From: Cristatella mucedo
Lineage: Eukaryota > Bryozoa > Phylactolaemata > Cristatellidae
Reading direction: 5' to 3'
Assembly: GCA_009760855.2 (NCBI GenBank)
Contig: WPIO01000026.1
Span: forward strand, 1,997,501 to 2,061,500
DNA length: 64,000 nt
Shown: one piece after another, positions 31,985 through 43,135 of the stretch
Position numbering within the stretch: position 1 is the stretch's first letter
Layout: every line of letters begins with the position of its first letter
Made by a program: the position numbers and the translations under genes
Notes under the pieces: generated by a model
What the model was told of the DNA's origin: nothing
What the model saw: only the letters and a program-made list of their open reading frames with translations
The model's database searches: none

Positions 31985-33088
31985 ATCCCTTTTGCTGATG
32001 TAACGATGTAATGGCAAAGCTTCATTCCCAGCAGGCTTTTTCTTTTATGCCGAGGACACATAGCTGTACCTCTGCTTTGACTTCTATTCTTCAAGCAAAC
32101 TCTCTCTCTTTCTCTCTCTTCAAACTATCTCAACTCCCTTGCTGAATGAGTTTTCTGACATTCGAACATGAATAGTACCATGCACTCTCAAATTTAATGA
32201 CGATGAAACCAATTTACTTATTTGGAAAAACGGACTTTTACTCAAGAAATAGGAAAATCTAACCCTCAAAATGAACTCTGTCAGTATCTCCTTTTGAGTT
32301 TGCATGAAATCTAGGTGTCGTGTTCCACAGTAACCTTTAGCTAAAGATCACATCAGCACCACAGTCAAGTCGGCCTACTTCCAGGTACATAACATTGCAA
32401 AAATTACGGCCTGCTTAGATAGGGATACCACATCCAAGTTGGCCCGTGCATTTGTTACAACCCGTCTTGGCTTCTGTAACTCACTGCTTGCACGTCTACC
32501 GGCCTATGCAATTAGGTGCTTACGGTTAGTTCAAGACTCCATAGCCAGGCTTGTCTGTCGTGAGCAGTTGCCACATCACATCACTTCTCGCCGACTTGCA
32601 CTGGTTCCAAATCAAGCAGCATATCGGCTTCAAGGTTTTGTCACATCTTTAGGTTCTTTCAGTCTCTTACTGCAGCATTTCTCTGAGAACTATTTTCCAG
32701 CCAAATCGAGCCATTGGTTCTTCTGATTCAAATCATTTAGCTATGCCCTAAGACAACCTCAAATCCTTTGGAGACCACACCTTTAGTTCGTATGCTCCCA
32801 ATGCCCGGAACTCGCTCCAGACTGACGTCACGACTTCCTTGACTTGACCACATTTAAATAGAAGCTAAAAACTGCCAGTTTCTCACAGCATTTGCTGGGT
32901 TCTAGTGATTTGACCTTTGTTTGCTAAGGCATGCTGTTTCTGTGCATGCTACCACCAACCATATTATGCATGATGCATGTTAACACTAACCATGTGGTCA
33001 CTCACCTTTAACAGTATATGTGATGGGCATGGAAAGAGATTAAAATATCCTAGGACACTCTGTGAATGTATCAATAATTGTAATATTA
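31985..33088 (+). mobile_element. CR1/L2-like LINE, decayed copy
   Basis: It runs from just before the RT active site (FYAEDT-like, near 32,045) to the 3' end. Recognisable blocks are TTRLGFCNSLLARLPAYAIR at 32,457-32,516, a RLVCREQ block, and FSYAPNARNSLQ-like near 32,780. It has many stops and frameshifts. The tail is degenerate (agagattaaaatatcctagg). Confidence 0.8.
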
Positions 33089-33211
33089 TTTTTGTCAATA
33101 GATACAGTGCAAATTTTTAAACTGACCTAAAAGGTCTGCTCCTTCATAAGTAGCTGAACTGCTGTAAGTCTCAGCTTCCTCGTGCCTCTGGTCCTTAATG
33201 GAAAATATGCT

Positions 33212-33322
33212 AGCAGTTCCATTCCTTTAATTAGCTGTCCTATTCCTTAAATTAGCTGTTCCATTTTTTTAAATTAGCTTTTCCTTGCCTTAAATTAGCT
33301 GTTCTATTCCTTGGATTTAAGA
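33212..33322 (+). repeat. Minisatellite, about 22-bp unit
   Basis: Four to five diverged units of the type ttaaattagctgttccattc in direct tandem. Confidence 0.8.
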
Positions 33323-33424
33323 CGATTGGTGACAGGAGCTTTTGCTCTGTAGGTCTTAGACTATGTAACTCACTTTCATCATTCTCACAAAACGACATCT
33401 ATTCTCCGACACCGACTTTAGCAT

Positions 33425-33625
33425 ATCCTTTCCAGCCGTCCTGAGCTGCTAGTTCCATCTTTCTACTTTTCTCGACTGTGCTCCTGATTCAGCCATGCTT
33501 TCACCTACCTTTTTTTCGTGAGATGGAGTCAGTTGGCCAGCGTCTGCATACCTAAAGCCACTTAGTCTTTGAGTGCGCTTCAGAAAACTCTCCTGCGTAA
33601 CACTTGTGCCACTCAGCAAATCAAT
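33425..33625 (+). repeat. Interspersed repeat R3, second copy
   Basis: Collinear with 20,205-20,425: gtcctgagctgctagttcca, ttcgtgagatggagtcagtt, gagtgcgcttcagaaaactc and tcctgcgtaacac. Confidence 0.65.
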
Positions 33626-34150
33626 CCCCACAGCACGAGCTTAGATCCCACAATAACACTGTTGAGCAATATGTTTACTCGCCGTGCATGCGCAGGGCGG
33701 CGTTCTGCCTAGAGCTTTTCTTCCATGAATGATAGTTCTTAGTAGAACAATTCATGTTAGCTGCACAACCGTGGAGTGGTACACTGTGACTGTTGATTTT
33801 TGCTTGGTGAGCAAAGCCATTGAGCTGCCCAGCATCGAGTGGTGACATTCTTGGATGAGGTCCTCGACTACCGCTGGGTTCCAGTATAGCTAAGAAATCA
33901 GCACAGACACATCCACTAGCAGCGATAGCAGCAGCAGCAGCATGTATGGGAGAACCGCAGAGGTGGAAGCAACAGTTATGGGGTAGCAGGAGCAGGAGAT
34001 GCATGAAATCGTGCTTATGTTATTGTACAGTTATATCCAGATGAATATTGTACGCTGCTAAAAAGCAATGCATTTGCATCCAGCTGCGTTATTAGTATTT
34101 TTCGCCATTTCTATGCGGTCAGCATGAGATTATATGACCTGTTATTACAG

Positions 34151-34223
34151 AGCCTGACACACCAAGATCAGGGTGCAGTGATGGCAGTGAACACAGAACC
34201 AGCGGACATCGTCGCCGCCACGA
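34151..34223 (+). CDS. Candidate internal exon, 24 codons
   Basis: A strong acceptor (acctgttattacag) ends at 34,150 and an excellent donor (cga/gtaagt) begins at 34,224. In phase 0, matching the end of the 31,407 exon, it reads SLTHQDQGAVMAVNTEPADI then VAAT, leaving one base. The alternative frame gives a Ser/Arg/His-rich string that looks like an out-of-frame shadow. I recognise no domain. The combination of two strong splice sites and a balanced composition makes it one of the better candidates. Confidence 0.55.
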
Positions 34224-34430
34224 GTAAGTTATCCTCTTACTTCTGGCAAATGTCATCGAAGGCCATCAATATTTGAAATTCTAGCTTCGATACACCATTT
34301 GAAGCAGGAGGGTTGGTGTGTAAAATTCGGAGCGTCTTGCTGCCGGCATTCAACTGTGGCCACTGTATATTAACAGTTCGATGCCTAGATTTGCAGGAAG
34401 ACTGCCACGGTATCGTGTTTCAATTTGCAG

Positions 34431-34530
34431 AGATCAAAGCCCGCTTAAGTCCAAGGGATGTGACAAGTGCATTGCCAGATTTGGTCGACATGCTGGTTTC
34501 TTCTGCTCGTGCAGCGTCAGCCATTGCCTG
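34431..34530 (+). CDS. Candidate exon, right boundary undecided
   Basis: An acceptor (tgtttcaatttgcag) ends at 34,430. Entering with two bases it completes the codon left at 34,223 and reads KIKARLSPRDVTSALPDLVD then MLVSSARAASAIA. No convincing donor follows. The frame stays open to a stop at 34,742-34,744, but its composition changes after about 34,525. A frameshift, a very short intron or a terminal exon are all possible. An AATAAA lies at about 34,909, so transcription may end here. A competing acceptor ends at 34,396. The other frame gives a Cys-rich end (GCDKCIARFGRHAGFFCSC) with a stop at 34,531-34,533. Confidence 0.4.
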
Positions 34531-34904
34531 TAGCTGCTGCCCGAGGAGCTGCTGCGCCGAGTCAAAGGACAGCCGGGGCTCGGCGCAGCAAAGATCTGCG
34601 GAGATCTGCTCGCTTTCCCGGCACTTCCTTGGAGCTTATTCTCTTCGTGTCTTCCTCTGCCTTGGCTGGTGCGCTGAGCGTGGAGTACGCGTAGGCAAAA
34701 GACTCCTCGTTAGATTTGTGATAGCAGAGGCACTCGACAAATAGAGCATTAGACTGAGCCCCGGCTCATACGAAGAGGAACTTTACAGATCGCTGATTTT
34801 TTTTTGGTAGCTTCAAGCAAACTGCAATGGCGATGTAGCATGCATAGTTTACAGCCCTGGTGGTGTGGGCTCCACAATCCAGGCTCACTTGAGAATTTTT
34901 GCAG

Positions 34905-34920
34905 TTTTAATAAACAGTAA
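34905..34920 (+). terminator. Possible poly(A) signal
   Basis: An AATAAA hexamer (ttttaataaacag) lies downstream of the exon candidate at 34,431. It is a possible end of the J-domain/C2HC transcript. Confidence 0.3.
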
Positions 34921-35144
34921 AATGAAATTTCAAAGCCAGCACCTTTTTTTCATTTGCACCTGCTTCTTCGAAAGAACGTGGAAAATGTAGCATACATTCA
35001 GCTGATTAAGGTTGGAAGTTTTCATTAGGGAGTGAAATCATGCCAGAGAAATTATAAATCGGATGCTTTTTGAAGCACGTTAGTTTTTCAACCCACCCTA
35101 GAACTTGGCAATGTGCATCAAAAAACGTGTGCAATAAATAATAA

Positions 35145-35265
35145 TGTATCGCCGCCGCCTGCAGTTGGCAATACAGGAGCGGCTACGTCAAGATTCAAAC
35201 CCGTGACCTCGTTCGTAAAGAGCTATTACCTTACCTCCTGGTCCATCACCGACCTACAAAATCAG
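35145..35265 (-). mobile_element. SINE-A copy, reverse, truncated
   Basis: It contains gcctgcagttggcaatacag, then agattcaaacccgtgacctc (B-box complement) and aagagctattaccttacctc. The body end is missing. Confidence 0.65.
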
Positions 35266-35551
35266 TCTGAGGCCCAGAGGGTAGCAGGTTAGAAATAAAT
35301 TTACCTTAAGTTTAGAGCTCTTAGTAAATGGAGCAAAGCCTAAATGGAGGAAAAATGAAAATGCATTTAGAAAATATCCACGATGATTTTCTCATAAAGT
35401 GAAAGTAAAATTAGTGCTAATAAATGTGTTCATCATGTCTGGGGAATGAGTCATCATTGAGTTGTGTTCACGGAACGGACAGACGCGGTTACCGTCTTCA
35501 AATACATCAAATGTATAGTAAGGCCCGTGAAAAGTCGCTGGCTGATTATAG

Positions 35552-35591
35552 ATATGAATGTACATCGCTTACCAAAGGCAGATGAAGCTAG
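35552..35591 (+). CDS. Candidate short internal exon
   Basis: It is bounded by an acceptor (cgctggctgattatag) and a good donor (gctag/gtatgt). Only one frame is open: MNVHRLPKADEA, with two bases at the front and two at the end. Its outgoing phase fits the exon at 36,248 (AG plus A gives Arg). Short, so chance is not excluded. Confidence 0.35.
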
Positions 35592-35819
35592 GTATGTTCA
35601 ATTTCAATTGTGAGAATGCATACTGCAGCTATATTTGCATATTAGACAATTATCTCCCCATTTTGAGATTATACAAATGTCATAATGTAAGCCTGATGTG
35701 AGTGACCATGAAGGCCTAACTAACTACCTAAGCGTAGTTTGTAACTATCTCTGTCTGTAACTCTTCAAAGAAGATGTGGTTTGTACGCCGGAGAACTTTG
35801 CATGGCCCTTTTCAAAGCC

Positions 35820-35910
35820 TAAGCGACTTTTGATTTGAATTCGGAAGTCTGCAAACTTCATCTCACGAAACAAAGAAAAAGTGACAAGCATAGCTGAGTC
35901 AAGAGAGCAG
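35820..35910 (-). repeat. Interspersed repeat R3, reverse fragment
   Basis: In reverse complement it carries the ctcaactgctctcttgactc and tctttgtttcgtgagatgaa blocks of R3. Only the central part is present. Confidence 0.55.
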
Positions 35911-36247
35911 TTGAGGTAGTGAAAAAACCAAACCTCAGCTTGGGTCGTTAGGAGCGAAAGTCTTACCGCCTGTCCCTTTCTGTTTTGAAGTTATCGTAAG
36001 TGAGGCAATCGCTGATTTTTGAGAGCAAGAAGCTTCCGGTCAGCTCATCGCCAGTCACTTGCTGCAGTAGAGTTTGTCAGATGCGACGTTTCTGCTTAGC
36101 CTCGGCAGTTCGTGGCGCTGAGCGGCTTCCTTTGTTGCTTATTTTTTCGTCTTTTCTGCGATGGGTTAATGTTAATGTTCTGCTCGCTTGGCCCAATTTT
36201 GTTCCCAATTCATTGCTGTGAAACTCGCTGGCCCACCGTGGGGGCAG

Positions 36248-36388
36248 AAACCACAACCCGCCTCCGCGACAAAGATCACGCATCTCGGTCGATTACCAAA
36301 TTCTGGTGCAGCACCAATTCCGGTCGGTCGCGCTCACTCTGGCTGCTTTCCAACATGCCAACTCATCTGGTCTTAGCAGATTCTTATC
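36248..36388 (+). CDS. Candidate internal exon, 46 codons, unrecognised
   Basis: The donor (ttatc/gtaagt) is strong and the acceptor (ccgtgggggcag) is fair but lacks a long pyrimidine run. In phase 2 it reads NHNPPPRQRSRISVDYQILV then QHQFRSVALTLAAFQHANSS and GLSRFL, and it leaves in phase 2. This frame has a helix-like hydrophobic pattern, unlike the other two. The incoming phase fits the exon at 35,552. An exon converting phase 2 to 0 is still missing before 36,935. Confidence 0.45.
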
Positions 36389-36934
36389 GTAAGTGACAGA
36401 CGCCAATTCATGCGACAACAAAGAGTACATTCTGCAGAGAGCGAGTGTCGTCAGTGAATTTCCACCATTGCGATTCTCAATTTCCACTACGAGAGTGCAT
36501 GTTGTCTCTACATATGCAAACTAGCATCAAATTATCTTCCCATTTTTTGGACACGCGTGATTGCTGTACCGTTGTATGATTTTCCTGATAATCCACTAAA
36601 GAACGACCATTTCACGTAAAGAAATAATGGGAACAAGTAGGAGAAACACGACCTCGAGGTTCATGGACGAGGTTTTAATAAATAGGTGCCACTCACTCTT
36701 GTTGGAGGCGTTTCCTATTGCCTCAAGCAGAATCTAGATTAGACTCGAGATGGAAGCAGAGCCAATGTGGAACAGCGACAAAGCCGGCGAGTGCTTGTGA
36801 ATGCGATCTGCAATCTGCGAAAAGTGCGAACTTTCCTTTCGCACTTTTCACCTTCCTTAGACTCTTTCCGCACTTCCGTCTTACTCAATTGTAGCATTGC
36901 CTCTGCAAACTCGTTTTTTCTGCCTTTATTTCAG

Positions 36935-37084
36935 TTGGAAAGTCTGTGGGGCATGATAGATATTGTCCGCTGTCCAACATGTCTTAGAAGCATAGGACCG
37001 CATTCAGCCTTGCGCAAGGCAGTCAATATTGTCCAGCGTCCAAAGTCCCTTGGAAGCATAGACCCACTAGTAGACTTGCGAAAG
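36935..37084 (+). CDS. Candidate internal exon with an in-frame 66-bp repeat
   Basis: An excellent acceptor (tctgcctttatttcag) ends at 36,934 and the donor (cgaaag/gtagtg) follows 37,084. Exactly 50 codons, phase 0 to 0. The reading contains two diverged copies of a 22-residue unit, IVRCPTCLRSIGPH... and IVQRPKSLGSIDPL..., each ending LRK(A/V)VN. The next exon begins only 61 bp further, which would be a very short intron. Without splicing the frame continues to a stop at about 37,199. The duplication preserves the frame, which argues for coding, but a short tandem repeat in noncoding DNA is also possible. Confidence 0.4.
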
Positions 37085-37145
37085 GTAGTGAACAGTAAAG
37101 TCACTATGAATTGGAAAGACAAGTCCGGTGCATTTGCTTTTACAG

Positions 37146-37331
37146 CACGTCAATTTAGTAGCCCTCGCTTGGTCTCAAGCGCACCAAGTTGGTGGACATG
37201 AATTTGCAAAGATGACGGCATCGCATTTGCGGCAAGTTGCAAAGTCAATGGCGTTACAGCAGGAGAAGTTGTATAGACATTATGGAAAGCCGGCTTCCTT
37301 AAGTCGGCAAAACGCGAAGATTAGTCGTCGG
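37146..37331 (+). CDS. Candidate internal exon, 62 codons, helical protein
   Basis: Acceptor (gcatttgcttttacag) and donor (cgtcgg/gtaagc) are both good and the exon is exactly 62 codons in phase 0. It reads HVNLVALAWSQAHQVGGHEF, AKMTASHLRQVAKSMALQQE and KLYRHYGKPASLSRQNAKIS, then RR. The other two frames hit stops early. The middle looks like an amphipathic or coiled-coil helix. I do not recognise the family. It is the strongest of the unassigned exons and probably belongs with the terminal exon at 47,480, since every later candidate also splices in phase 0. Confidence 0.6.
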
Positions 37332-37400
37332 GTAAGCGCAGAACTAGTGAGGTCGATAAGCAGTACTCTCTGCCACCGTTAAGCAGATCTCAGTGACGTG

Positions 37401-39305
37401 TAATAATAACAATAATAATAATAATAATAATAATACACTTAATAAAGTGCCCCCAGAGAACTCATTCTCTTTCTAGGCGCTTTACATTTGCTGCAAAGGG
37501 AAAAGCGATTGAATGGTGAGTAATATCATGCCTGATAAACAACATGAATAACATAGTTAGGGGGTGACATGCACAGGGTCAGCATGCAAATGTGGATAGT
37601 GGCAGCGTGCACAGTGGCAGCATGCACAGTGTCAGCATGCATAAGCACATGAAGCACGATTCACAGGGACCCACTAAATGCTGTCCTAAATAGGTGTGTT
37701 TTCAAGTTCTTTTTAGATGTGGTCAAGTCAGGGGATGTTCTGATGCAAGTCAGGAGTAAGTTCCGGGCTTTGTGAGCATGCGAACTAAATGCACGGTCTC
37801 CTAAGGATTTGAGGTTTGCACGAGGTATTGGTAAACTGTTGGATTCCGAAAAGCAGGTGGTACGATGCTTAGCCTGGTGAGGCAGTAGATCTGAAAGATA
37901 GGCTGGAGCCAAAGAATGAAGTGGCCTAAAATTGAGCGACAAAAGCTTGAAGTCGATCCGTTGCTTGACTGGTAGCCAGTGCATGTCTGCGAGAAGTGGT
38001 GTGATCTGGCAACTGCAACGCTCACGACAGACAAGCCTAGCTTCGGAGTTTAGCACCACCTGTAATCGCCTGACTGCATATGCCGCTAGGCCAGCAATCA
38101 GTGAGTTACAGAAGTCAAGAAGGAATGTCAGAAATGTATGGATCAACTTAGACGTGGTATCCCTATCTAAACAAGCCCGAATTTTAGCAATGTTATGTAG
38201 TTGAAAGTAGGCAGAATTGATTGTGGAGCTGATGTGGTCGTCAAACGAAAGGTCACTTTGGAACATGACACCTAGATTTTGAGCTGATTAAACAGGAGAT
38301 ATGCTGGCAGAGCCAATTCTGAGCGTCAGCCTTTTCAATTTGTGAATCACACTGGGTTTGCTTATAACTACTAAGTTAGTTTTATCCTCGTTTAGTTTTA
38401 GGAAATTTGCTGCCATCCATGTGCGCATGTCATCAATACATGCAGCAAGTGAGTTGAGAGAATTTGAGGTGCTCGACAGCTGGGAGGGATCAAAGCAGAG
38501 GTACAACAAGAGTGTCATCCGCATAGAAGTGAAAGCCTAGATTGTGCTTGGCAATCACATCATCAAGAGAAATAGTATAAACCGTGAAAAGAACCGGACC
38601 TAGCACGGAGCCCTAATGTACCCCATATTTCAGAGGCTCCTCAGGATCTTTGTCCATTCATCTCAATACTCAGGAGTCTACCACTGAGGTATGACCTGAA
38701 CCACTGCAGAGCAGTGCCAGTGATGCCCAGGCGAGATGAGAGGTGCTCAAGAGGAACTTGCTGATCGATAGTATCAAAAGCTGGCAAAAGATCGAGCAAA
38801 ACAAACAGAGATACTCTACCCATGCCTGCACTCCTAAGTAGGTCGTTGTACAACCTAAGCAATGCTGATTTTGTGGAGTGATTAGCTCTAAAGCCAGACT
38901 GGAACTTACTAGCAAGGTTGGAAGTTTCAATATATGAGTTCAGCTGGTCTGCCACGACCCGTTCCAGTGTCTTTGATAGGAGTGGTAGAAGGGAGACTGG
39001 GCGGTAGTTGCTCAAGTTCTCTTGGTCCAGTGTTGCTTTCTTAAGAAGTGGCCTGACTGCAGCTTTTTTAAAGGTGTTGGGACATGACCTGAGGCTAATG
39101 ACATAGTAATGATGTTAGTTATGCATGGCAGCAGCAGATCAATGCAACGTAGGAGCAGGACAGTGGGAATAGGGTCCAGAGGACTTGTTGTCTTTTTTGA
39201 TTGGGATACAAACGTCAGGACAATTTCACTAGTGACCTGCCTAAATGTGGCATCGTCACAATATTGAACATTGCCTAAACATGGCTCCCCGTCTGGCATG
39301 TAGCA
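37401..39305 (-). mobile_element. CR1/L2-like LINE, reverse, inactivated copy
   Basis: It reads from the region before RT (TSEIVLTFVSQSKKTTSPLD) through [28 protein letters not shown], the RT core and the C-terminus ending RTAFSGSL, then the 3' UTR and an AAT tail at 37,401-37,435. At least three frame breaks split it into segments 39,299-39,012, 39,015-38,641, 38,524-38,288 and 38,266-37,661. Inserted in the intron after the exon ending at 37,331. Confidence 0.93.
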
Positions 39306-39547
39306 TGGCTAGCGAAAGTTTGAGTGCAAAGAGCATTACCAAATGGAAAAGAGCGAGAAGTTGAGACATTCGTCGGACGTGAAACTCGTGAGATATTCAT
39401 GCGATGTTTCGCGTCAGCTCAAAGCAGCGGGCGTGCAAGGAGGCATGGCCTCATGACTGCATTGAACACAGTCACAGAAACGAGGGTCCTCATTGAAAAA
39501 GCAACGAGACTCGCCTACATTGCTCGATGTCCAGACGCTACCAATAG

Positions 39548-39727
39548 CGGGCTCGCAGTGAGCGAGAGCATCATATCCAAAGAAGCAGCCCATATAACCT
39601 CAACAGTCGCACAGCAGCAGCAGCAGCAGCCGAGTATCGGAGCAAGAAGTTTGGGCGCTCGCTCGCTCGCTCGTTCCATCGTGGCTCAGTTGCTCAGCGT
39701 CTCAACTGTAATTTCACCCTTCGTTTG
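39548..39727 (+). CDS. Weak exon candidate with polyalanine run
   Basis: In phase 0 it reads RARSEREHHIQRSSPYNLNS, RTAAAAAAEYRSKKFGRSLA and RSFHRGSVAQRLNCNFTLRL, 60 codons exactly, ending at a GTCAGT donor. The acceptor (gctaccaatag) is poor. A GCA repeat gives alanine here and glutamine in the alternative frame, which is also open. Listed because its phase fits 37,146 and 44,906. Confidence 0.22.
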
Positions 39728-40009
39728 GTCAGTTAAGGCCAAGGTACTACACAGCTGCACACTGTCAGCGGCCATTTCTATGCTCTCTCGCGAGACCGCG
39801 GTCTCTGACTCTCACGCTGTACGTCGGGCATTCCGATTTCAACACGCGGTACCCAGCTTACGCGTGCGACGTTGGTCACCTATCAAAAATAAAATTCCCA
39901 TCAACAGTAGGAGTTTTAATGCTGCTGCGGTCATTAGTATTCTTACGGTCTAGTCTAGTAGTGTGGGCAATAATTACAGCACACGATATCAATAGTGCGT
40001 CTGCTTGGC

Positions 40010-41815
40010 GACCTCGGAAATTAATCTCTTTCTACGCCCTTTAAGCACGCTAAGAAGCATGAGCTCAAATGAGCGTTGGTAGCACCCACATCTCAACAAG
40101 CTCAAACTGGTTCTTGGTAACAAGCCCAGAGTCAGCATGCTTAATATGGCTCGTGATAACATGACCTGTGTCAGCACTCGTAAGCACACAAAGGACCGAT
40201 TTCACGGACTAGCACGCGAAATGAGGAACAGGCGCAGTTTTAGCTTCTTTTCAAATGTCGTGAAATCAGGGGTTATTCGGACGTCAATTGAGAGTGGTTT
40301 CCGAACTTTAGGCGCATCTAAAGTAAAGACACGGTCTCCATAGGATTTGAGGCATAGCTGCGTGATTTGAATCAGAAAAGCGGTTGGCACTTTGTCTCAC
40401 CTGGTGACGAGTATTTCTGATTGGTAGGCTTGAGTCAGAGAATGAAGATACCTAGAAGAGAGTGACACAGACTTGGAGTCGACACGCTGTTTGATTGGGA
40501 GCCAATGCAGGTGGGTGAAAAGTGGTGTTATTTGGTAACTGCGACGATCACGACAGACAAGCCAAGCTGCAAGGTTGTGCACAATCTGTAAGCGCCTGAC
40601 TGCATACGCCAGTAGGCCAGCAGGCAGTGAGTTAACTTTGTCGATACGGGCTGAAAAAATCTATGGACCAATTTAAATGCAGCACCCCTGTCTAAGCAGG
40701 CCCAATTTTAGAGATGTCATATAGCTGAAAGTAAGCAGACTTAACAGTGGAGCTGATGTGGTCGTCTAGTGAGAGGTTGCTAGGGAACGGTGCACTAGGA
40801 TTTTGTGCAGATGGGGAAATATGCTTGCAAAGCCGATTTTGACCGTTAACCTCTCCAATTTCAGAGTCACGTTCTGTTTGCTCATAGTTTATAAGGCAGT
40901 TTCATCTTCATTCAATTTGAGAAAGTTTGCTGCCATCCACATGCGGATGTCAGCAGTACACGCAAAAAGGGAGTTGACAAGTTTGACATGCTGGAGGGCT
41001 GGGAGGGATTAAAGCACTGGTACAGCTGCGTGTCATCTGCATAGAAGTTAAAGCCTAGAGTGTGCTTGGCGATCACATCGGCAAGAGGGAGATTAAACAT
41101 TGGGGAAAAAAGCGGACCGAGCAGGGAGCCTCAAGCGTACAGCGTACTTAAGTAGTTCCTCGAATCATCTTTGCCAGTTTACATCAACACTCTGGAGTCT
41201 CTCACGGAGATAGGACCTAAAATGTTGCAGTGAAAGTGCCAGTGATGATCAGGCGATAGATGATAGAGGATAGAGGATCGGGCGATAGAGGATAGAGGAG
41301 TTCAAGAAGGACTTGGTGATCGATAGCACTATATCCAGATACCCACCTGAAGCAGTTCTGATTTTGTGGAGTAATTAGCTTTGAAATCAGACCGTCATTT
41401 TTTAACTAGGTTCGAAATGTCAATACAAGAGTGTAGCTGATCTGCCACAACTCGCTCCAGAGTCTTTAAGTGGAACGGCAGTAGAGAGACTGGGCGACAG
41501 TTGCGCATGCTCTCCAGATCAAATCTTGCTTTCTTATTTAGTGGCCTAAATACAGCCTTTTGAAAGTTGCAGGGACAAGACTTGAGGCTAAGAACAACAC
41601 ATTTATTTATTATGCTAGTTATGCGCGGCAGCAGCAGATCTATGCATCGTAGAAGTAGGACAGAGCGAATGAGGTCTGGAGGGCTAGTAGTCTTCTTTGA
41701 CTGGGAGATGAATTTCAGGATGAGGTCACTCGCTGCCGCTTTAAATACAGACATTGAAGGTCTCCACGGAATTGAGAGAGATAAGTCCAGTAGTATTGCT
41801 GATGTGGGAGGTTAG
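40010..41815 (-). mobile_element. CR1/L2-like LINE, reverse, older copy
   Basis: Minus-strand pieces: AASDLILKFISQSKKTTSPP (41,754 down), PVSLLPFHLKTLERVV, FNFYADDTQLYQCFNPSQPS (about 41,050-40,990), an RLVCRDR-like block with TPLFTHLHWLPIKQRVDSK (about 40,560-40,470), and a C-terminal SYGDRVFTLDAPKVRK (about 40,350-40,300). Many frame breaks and a degenerate tail. A 45-bp GATAGAGG-type tandem duplication lies inside at 41,251-41,300. Confidence 0.87.
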
Positions 41816-43135
41816 TCCAGTAAGGATGCTGCTACGTTAAGCGTGGAGGCGATGGCTCAGGACTAGATGGAAGAGAGGCACCAGAGTTGGCAGCGGTAGA
41901 GAAGGTACTGTTGCATAAGAGAATTGTTAACGCAATTTACACAGGGAAACACCAGCGAAGCACAAGTAAGTTTCTTTTCCTCCCCCATATATCCCACTTT
42001 GGTTTGCTGCGCACACAGCCGAGGCATAAGCAATGTTAGCAGCAGTCGGCCCTCCCGTAAGATGAAAAAGTTTTAACCGATAGACGGTGTCCTTGGTCGA
42101 CAACCTCATAAGGTCGCTGTGGCTTCACATTTTTATGCAGATGCCACCGAAATTTCTCTCTCTTTGAACCCAGAGACATCCTGGGGTGATGGCGGGTCGA
42201 TCAGCGACGTGGTTATAATATAAATTATATCTAATAATACCGTTTGCATTTGTTGTCCTCCGTAACAATTACGATATATATTCGTAACTTTATCGTCTGG
42301 TTTTTACGAGCCGCAGCTCTAACGATATCCAAACGCTCAAGACAAATATGTTTAAAAGCTTCTATTAGCATCTGAGCTACCACTGCTTTCTCGCCAACTT
42401 ATATGTATGAGCATCGATTCTGAATTAGCGTTAGTGCCGCACAGGTATCGCGAAGTGCCACAATGTTTGGACATGACAGCACGACCAGCACCACCGCACG
42501 GACAGCAAGATCTAAGCAGCCGCGCAGTAGTAGCTCTCGCAATGCGTGCAACCATTTCCATCCAATAAAATCAGCCGGCTCTATCGAGTCTCCCTCAAGG
42601 CCGGAAGCCCGAGCCTTTGGCTTGCGTCTGTTGAGTGTCTCACGTGGCATCGGGCCTCTCCAACGCTTGTCTAAATTGTCAGGATTCAGATTATGCCTTA
42701 TCTCGAGGCAACCGCTCTCGCATCATGCTTGGCGTCTAGCAGGTCTTGTTAGCAAAATAGCGACTGCGGTCGCCAAGCTGGCGTTACGTACTGCAGCGAA
42801 GTGTATTTAAAAAAAGTTGAATTTCGCAAGAATGTCAAACAATCGAAATGAATTAGGTCGTCATTTTAGGCATCACAAAGACTATTCACGGGCGCTCCCA
42901 CGTCCAAGGCCCGGCACTCGGAAAGTAATATACTCGTACGGGTATCATGATTGTATTGCCAGCTACGCCCAGCAAGTTCGTATAATGCGAGCAACTAAAC
43001 TTCGTACCAGCAGTCGCACCATTTCACTGAGTAAACTTGTTTTCTCCGGGAGTTTCATTTGCTGGCAAATTTTTATGGAGCTTCTCAAGCGTTCCAACGT
43101 CTTGATGTGCCCATACAATATCGCCGATCATATAT
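41816..43135. other. No supportable gene
   Basis: Several mutually overlapping open stretches occur between 42,350 and 42,810 on both strands, including a plus-strand 52-codon frame from 42,409 with a reasonable composition (VPHRYREVPQCLDMTARPAP), but without clear splice sites. I make no gene call. Confidence 0.3.

Noticed and set aside
34431-34533. Alternative Cys-rich reading (GCDKCIARFGRHAGFFCSC) as the terminal exon of the zinc-finger gene
   Set aside because: It requires Ser/Arg/His-rich readings of the exons at 31,407 and 34,151 that look like out-of-frame shadows. Kept only as an alternative in the annotation.
39324-39953. 209-codon plus-strand open frame with a glutamine run
   Set aside because: No splice or start context. 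The same bases read more plausibly in another frame as a weak exon, and neither is recognised.
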